From: an uncultured Dialister sp.
GTDB taxonomy: Bacteria; Bacillota; Negativicutes; Veillonellales; Dialisteraceae
Length of the DNA: 15,424 bases
Direction: 5' to 3'
NCBI GenBank assembly: GCA_900759415.1
Contig: CAAEVC010000156.1
Location: forward strand, 1-15,424
Program-made: the position numbers and the translations under genes
In this document: positions 12,549-15,424 of the stretch, one piece after another
Layout: each line of letters opens with the position of its first letter
Numbering within the stretch: position 1 is the first letter of the stretch
The notes under the pieces: generated by a model
Told to the model about the DNA's origin: nothing
What the model saw: only the letters and a program-made list of their open reading frames with translations
Databases searched by the model: none

Positions 12549-12574
12549 TAAAAAAAGACCCCTCAAGGAGTCTT
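12549..12574 (-). terminator. Intrinsic terminator of the tRNA transcript
   Basis: On the minus strand AGACTCC-TTGA-GGGGTCT is followed by a run of T. It lies about 50 bp past the 3' end of tRNA-Arg. Confidence 0.8.
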
Positions 12575-12624
12575 AGAGAGTCTCATCAAACCATAGGTTT
12601 CAAGAGATCCTGTCTTTGTCTATA

Positions 12625-12701
12625 TGGTGACCCAGGAGGGATTCGAACCCCCGACCCACCGCTTAGAAGGCGGTTGCTCTATCCAACTGAGCTACTGAGC
12701 C
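12625..12701 (-). tRNA. tRNA-Arg (anticodon TCT)
   Basis: The 77-nt cloverleaf is complete: acceptor GGCTCAG/CTGGGTC, D-arm GCTC...GAGC, anticodon stem ACCGC/GCGGT with loop CTTCTAA (anticodon TCT, reading AGA), T-arm GGGGG-TTCGAAT-CCCTC, discriminator A and encoded CCA. It is cotranscribed with tRNA-Pro, 5 nt upstream. Confidence 0.95.
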
Positions 12702-12706
12702 ATAAT

Positions 12707-12782
12707 TGGTCGGGGCAGCCGGACTCGAACTGGCGACCCCCTGCTCCCAAAGCAGGTGCGCTACCAACTGCGCTATGCCCCG
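12707..12782 (-). tRNA. tRNA-Pro (anticodon TGG)
   Basis: The 76-nt cloverleaf has acceptor CGGGGCA/TGCCCCG, D-arm GCGC...GCGC, anticodon stem CCTGC/GCAGG with loop TTTGGGA (anticodon TGG), T-arm GCCAG-TTCGAGT-CCGGC, discriminator A and encoded CCA. First gene of a two-tRNA transcript. Confidence 0.95.
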
Positions 12783-12794
12783 TGACACTTAAGT

Positions 12795-12823
12795 ATTCTA
12801 GTACATAACCCCTATTTCGTCAA
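12795..12823 (-). promoter_or_regulatory. Promoter of the tRNA-Pro/tRNA-Arg transcript
   Basis: On the minus strand TTGACG and TAGAAT are exactly 17 bp apart, with the -10 ending 12 bp before the tRNA-Pro 5' end. This is one of the best promoter matches in the window. Confidence 0.85.
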
Positions 12824-12897
12824 GTACTTTTTTAAACTTTTTTCAAATCCCTTCAAATTCCCTTTCCGATGGAAGGAAAATGACAGAGTTGGGAAAA

Positions 12898-13267
12898 GCA
12901 GAGTTAAGAGTTGAGCCGAGAGAGACCCGAGGTTGTTGTAAAGACTTTATAGTTTGTAATCATAAAGCCTTTGTGGTCAACGGCGCCAAGACTTTTGTCT
13001 AACATTCTGCGGTTTTCCTCACCACCTGAGTCATACTCTCCACTAACCGTTTGCCTTCGAACGAGATTTATGGAGAAGCGTGTCATTGATTTCTCAGTCG
13101 TCTTTGACTCCCTACGAAATCAATTCCCTTGCCACCCTTCAGTCGACATGCTCCGCATGCCGCCAGCTCCCCGGAGGGAGAAGCTACATTAAGGAAGGCG
13201 GCTTTGCTGCTATGAATTCGTCGGCACGTCTGATACCTTCGCTCTGAGTTTATGACTCAGGGTTTTT
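12898..13267 (+). repeat. Modular intergenic repeat, copy D
   Basis: Order: GCAGAGTTAAGAGTTGAGC; CGAGAGAGACCCGAGG; hairpin AAAGACTTTAT/ATAAAGCCTTT (12940-12972); GGTCAACGGCG; TCTGCGG; long variable middle with GATTT/AAATC dyads; CTCCCCGGAGGGAGAAGC with ACATTAAGGAAGGCGG; CTTTGCTG; TCGTCGGC; TCTGATACCTTCGCTC; then a terminator-like hairpin (13242-13262). It is the longest copy and fills most of the gap between the tRNA promoter and rpoD. A 73-codon ORF here is repeat-derived and not credible. Confidence 0.6.
13242..13267 (+). terminator. Intrinsic terminator-like hairpin at the end of repeat D
   Basis: CTCTGAGT (13242-13249) pairs with ACTCAGGG (13255-13262), one G-U pair, then TTTTT. No gene lies upstream on this strand for over 900 bp, so it either insulates rpoD or ends an RNA made from the repeat. 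Confidence 0.6.
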
Positions 13268-13294
13268 ATATGCCTTTATTGAAAAAATCAACTA

Positions 13295-13323
13295 TTGCTT
13301 TTTATCTAAAAATATCGTATTAT
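13295..13323 (+). promoter_or_regulatory. Promoter of rpoD
   Basis: TTGCTT (13295-13300) and TATTAT (13318-13323) are 17 bp apart. A leader of about 115 nt follows before the TTG start. Confidence 0.6.
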
Positions 13324-13350
13324 ATTTATCTGATTCATAGACAGATATAA

Positions 13351-13407
13351 CAGGAACAGCTATATAAGGCTCCTACGGGAGAATGAAACAATAAACAAAG
13401 CTTCCTG
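13351..13407 (+). promoter_or_regulatory. Structured element in the rpoD leader
   Basis: CAGGA-AC-AGC (13351-13360) can pair with GCT-TCCTG (13400-13407), an 8-bp stem with a 2-nt bulge. Inside it a short hairpin CTCC-TACG-GGAG (13370-13381) is capped by C(UACG)G, a UNCG-type stable tetraloop. No known riboswitch is recognised. Confidence 0.35.
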
Positions 13408-13445
13408 ACGAATTAAGAAATTTAGTTTGAGGAGGTGCCCGCGAT

Positions 13446-14648
13446 TTGGCAACTAAGGCAGCACAGCTTGCTCAGTGGCTAAAAGAACTGCAGGAAATGG
13501 TGAATGCGGACGGTAATCTGTCCTATAATAAGATCCTGAATTTTACTCAGGAGAAAGCATTGACCAAGAAGCAGTTAGATGGGATTTTTAAGCTTCTTCA
13601 TGAACATCATATCGAACTGGTATATGATGAAGATGAAGCAGCTGGAGAAGAGGATTTTAACGGCGAAGATGGAGATCATCCGGAAGAGGCGATTCTTCTC
13701 GACAGCGATGAAGATGGCCTGGATGATGATAAGGATTGGGGCGTGCCTGATGAAGATGTTGGCGAATCAGATGATGCTGATTACGGCCAGACAGGCGGCG
13801 TCAGTGATCCGGTCCGTCTCTATCTCCGTGAATGTGGTTCCAATCCGCTGCTCAGTGCAGAACAGGAAATGAACCTTGCAAAGATCATCGAGAAGGGCAA
13901 ACAGGAAGGGGCAACAGAGGAAGAGAAGCAGGCAGCCATGGATGCAAAGAAGGAAATGGCCAATGCAAATCTCCGCCTTGTGGTGTCCATTGCCAAGAAG
14001 TACCCTGGAAGAGGGATGCCTTTCCTGGATCTGATTCAGGAAGGAAATATCGGTCTTCTCAAGGCAGTCGACAAGTTCGACTACACCAAGGGATACAAAT
14101 TCTCTACTTATGCGACATGGTGGATCCGTCAGGCTATCACCCGTTCCATTGCGGACCAGGCAAGAACCATCCGTGTGCCGGTTCATATGGTAGAAACCAT
14201 CAATAAGATGAACCGCGTGGGCCGCCGTTTCCTTCAGGAACATGGCAGGGAAGCAAGCAATGAGGAATTGTCCAAAGAAATGGGAATCAGCGTAGAAAAG
14301 ATTCGGGAAGCCAAGAAGGCTGCTCAGGATCCGATCTCCCTGGAAACCCCAATCGGTGAAAAGGAAGATTCTCATCTTGGAGATTTCATCGAAGACCAGA
14401 AGACCGCTTCTCCGGAAGATGAAGCAGCAGCTACAATGAGAAGAGAACAGGTCTACAAGATGCTCGATACTCTTACTGAAAGAGAAAAAGGCGTCCTGGC
14501 TCTCCGCTTCGGCATGGATGATGGTACACCAAGAACATTGGAAGAAGTAGGTAAGCACTTCGGTGTCACCCGCGAACGTATCCGTCAGATCGAAGGTAAA
14601 GCACTGAAAAAACTGAAAAAACAGGCTATGCCCATGGCTGGTCTGTAA
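13446..14648 (+). CDS. rpoD: RNA polymerase primary sigma factor (SigA/RpoD)
   Basis: This primary sigma factor directs core polymerase to -35/-10 promoters. The protein has 400 residues. Region 1.1-like N-terminus (1-58); a markedly acidic stretch (about 60-113, roughly half Asp/Glu); region 1.2 SDPVRLYLRECG (120-131); region 2 with ANLRLVVSIAKKYPGRGMPF (174-193) and the -10-reading helix TYATWWIRQAITRSIADQAR (221-240); region 3; and region 4 with the -35 helix-turn-helix (TLEEVGKHFGVTRERIRQIE, 364-383). TTG is chosen as start because AGGAGGTG lies 8 nt upstream and the N-terminus fits. dnaG, its common neighbour, is absent; the gene has its own promoter, structured leader and terminator. 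Confidence 0.96.
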   Translation: MATKAAQLAQWLKELQEMVNADGNLSYNKILNFTQEKALTKKQLDGIFKLLHEHHIELVYDEDEAAGEEDFNGEDGDHPEEAILLDSDEDGLDDDKDWGVPDEDVGESDDADYGQTGGVSDPVRLYLRECGSNPLLSAEQEMNLAKIIEKGKQEGATEEEKQAAMDAKKEMANANLRLVVSIAKKYPGRGMPFLDLIQEGNIGLLKAVDKFDYTKGYKFSTYATWWIRQAITRSIADQARTIRVPVHMVETINKMNRVGRRFLQEHGREASNEELSKEMGISVEKIREAKKAAQDPISLETPIGEKEDSHLGDFIEDQKTASPEDEAAATMRREQVYKMLDTLTEREKGVLALRFGMDDGTPRTLEEVGKHFGVTRERIRQIEGKALKKLKKQAMPMAGL

Positions 14649-14651
14649 GAG

Positions 14652-14675
14652 AACTGCCCCTCGGGGCAGTTTTTT
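14652..14675 (+). terminator. Intrinsic terminator after rpoD
   Basis: A 9-bp perfect stem (14652-14660 with 14663-14671), very GC-rich at the top, ends in a run of six T, starting 4 bp after the stop codon. Confidence 0.88.
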
Positions 14676-14679
14676 ACGT

Positions 14680-14760
14680 TAAGGGAGGAAGCCCTGTAAT
14701 GTGGCGGCTTCGCCGCAATTATAAATTCATCGGCGCAGCCGATACCTTTGCTCATTGCTC
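14680..14760 (+). repeat. Modular intergenic repeat, copy G (3' fragment)
   Basis: TTAAGGGAGGAAGCC, then GGCGGCTTCGCCGC (hairpin), ATTCATCGGCGCAGCCGATACCTTTGCTC. This aligns with the tail of copy D (GGCGGCTTTGCTGC, ATTCGTCGGCACG, GATACCTTCGCTC). No head module is present. Confidence 0.5.
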
Positions 14761-14780
14761 ATGACTCTGAGCTCATCGCT

Positions 14781-14810
14781 ATTTTTTCATTCTCTCAACA
14801 ATGAAAAAAT
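14781..14810. repeat. 11-bp AT-rich inverted repeat
   Basis: ATTTTTTCATT (14781-14791) and AATGAAAAAAT (14800-14810) are perfect complements around an 8-nt loop. It is possibly a weak bidirectional terminator between rpoD and rplS. A TATAAT (14836-14841) lies ~26 bp further on. Confidence 0.5.
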
Positions 14811-14879
14811 ACTGGCTTTTCATAAACATATGTAGTATAATATCCGTGCATTCAGCATCAAAGTATCTTACTTTTTTTA

Positions 14880-14908
14880 TTGCAATTCATAGTGGAGTAT
14901 GATACAAT
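14880..14908 (+). promoter_or_regulatory. Promoter of rplS
   Basis: TTGCAA (14880-14885) and TACAAT (14903-14908) are 17 bp apart. A leader of about 65 nt follows, before the GTG start. Confidence 0.7.
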
Positions 14909-14911
14909 GCT

Positions 14912-14950
14912 ACTGTTAGTCTGGACAGTCCTCTGCCAATGCGATCGGCA
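14912..14950 (+). promoter_or_regulatory. Possible L19 leader hairpins
   Basis: ACTGT (14912-14916) can pair with ACAGT (14925-14929), and TGCC (14934-14937) with GGCA (14947-14950), giving two small adjacent hairpins just before the rplS ribosome site. Low-GC Gram-positives are known to carry an autoregulatory L19 leader. I cannot confirm that this matches that family. Confidence 0.25.
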
Positions 14951-14980
14951 TGAATGTCTTGTGAGAAGGAGGAAAAGATC

Positions 14981-15322
14981 GTGAATATTATCGAAACATT
15001 GGAAAATGAACAGCTCAGAAAAGACATTCCTGAATTCCGTCCGGGGGACACCGTACGAGTTCATGTAAAGGTCATCGAAGGCAAGAACGAACGCGTTCAG
15101 GTATTTGAAGGCATTGTTATTGCAAGAAGAAATGCGGGCGTTAGAGAAACTTTCACCGTTCGTCGTATTTCCTACGGTGTAGGCGTTGAAAGAACATTCC
15201 TGGTTCATTCCCCACGTCTTGACAAGATCGAAGTTAAGCGCCGCGGCGTTGTTCGTCGTGCTAAACTGTTCTATCTGCGTGGCCTGTCCGGTAAGGCAGC
15301 TAGAATCAAGGAAAGAAAATAA
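14981..15322 (+). CDS. rplS: 50S ribosomal protein L19
   Basis: The 113-residue protein has the whole L19 pattern: IPEFRPGDTVRVHVKVIEG, the ERVQVFEGIVIARRN segment, ETFTVRRISYGVGVERTF, and the C-terminal HSPRLDKIEVKRRGVVRRAK then LFYLRGLSGKAARIKE. It sits at the 30S-50S interface and helps form an intersubunit bridge. GTG 14981 is the start because AAGGAGG (14966-14972) lies 8 nt upstream; earlier in-frame codons overlap that site. In many bacteria rplS follows trmD; here it stands alone with its own promoter and terminator. Confidence 0.96.
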   Translation: MNIIETLENEQLRKDIPEFRPGDTVRVHVKVIEGKNERVQVFEGIVIARRNAGVRETFTVRRISYGVGVERTFLVHSPRLDKIEVKRRGVVRRAKLFYLRGLSGKAARIKERK

Positions 15323-15333
15323 TGAACGAAAAG

Positions 15334-15361
15334 AGGAACTGCGAAAGCAGTTCCTTTTTTA
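15334..15361 (+). terminator. Intrinsic terminator after rplS
   Basis: A 9-bp perfect stem (15334-15342 with 15347-15355) and a GAAA loop continue into a run of T, 11 bp after the stop. Confidence 0.9.
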
Positions 15362-15424
15362 TTGCTTTTAGTAGTTATGAGGGTACGGGTATACCTCAAA
15401 AGATAAATCAGACTGTAAGATTTC

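Noticed and set aside
12971..13192. 73-codon frame in repeat D
   Set aside because: Entirely inside the non-coding repeat, with no start signal and no similarity to a protein family.

Overview
The window looks like a chromosomal housekeeping segment from a diderm Firmicute (class Negativicutes; a Dialister-like organism is my best guess, from family content and not from any search). Firmicute signs are strong AGGAGG-type ribosome binding sites, TTG and GTG starts, and a DUF2953-GerW gene pair. An outer membrane is implied by a secreted OmpH/Skp-type periplasmic chaperone. I see no prophage, transposase gene, CRISPR array or defence cluster.

Layout. (1) 1-1100: a minus-strand orphan gene for a membrane-anchored protein (224-904) and a 26-bp perfect inverted repeat. 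(2) 1150-4004: a tightly overlapping plus-strand operon encoding a BcrC-like PAP2 phosphatase, a WYL regulator, a DUF2953 protein and a GerW-like protein. (3) 4119-4535: a monocistronic skp/ompH gene with its own promoter and terminator. (4) 4971-8128: a second overlapping operon encoding an HD phosphohydrolase, an MTH1-like Nudix hydrolase, MutY and a membrane-anchored metallophosphoesterase. The Nudix/MutY pair forms a compact system against 8-oxoguanine. (5) 8475-8984: another minus-strand membrane-anchored orphan, with tandem 15-bp repeats in its presumed 5' leader. (6) 9182-9287: a possible small RNA. (7) 9810-12287: gyrA, carrying Phe at the position equivalent to E. coli Ser83. (8) 12625-12782: minus-strand tRNA-Pro(TGG) and tRNA-Arg(TCT) genes. 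(9) 13446-14648: rpoD (SigA), with a structured leader. (10) 14981-15322: rplS (ribosomal protein L19).

The least ordinary part is between the genes. Nearly every gap over 300 bp (4591-4860, 8133-8440, 9294-9604, 12364-12530, 12898-13267, 14680-14760), plus 88-187, holds a copy or fragment of one modular, hairpin-rich, non-coding repeat family. Modules are shuffled, inverted or swapped between copies. Two copies carry the same bidirectional terminator hairpin just downstream of the two minus-strand orphan genes. I do not see a complete new multi-gene system. The repeat family, the gyrA, rpoD and orphan-gene leaders, and the GyrA substitution are the parts worth following up.
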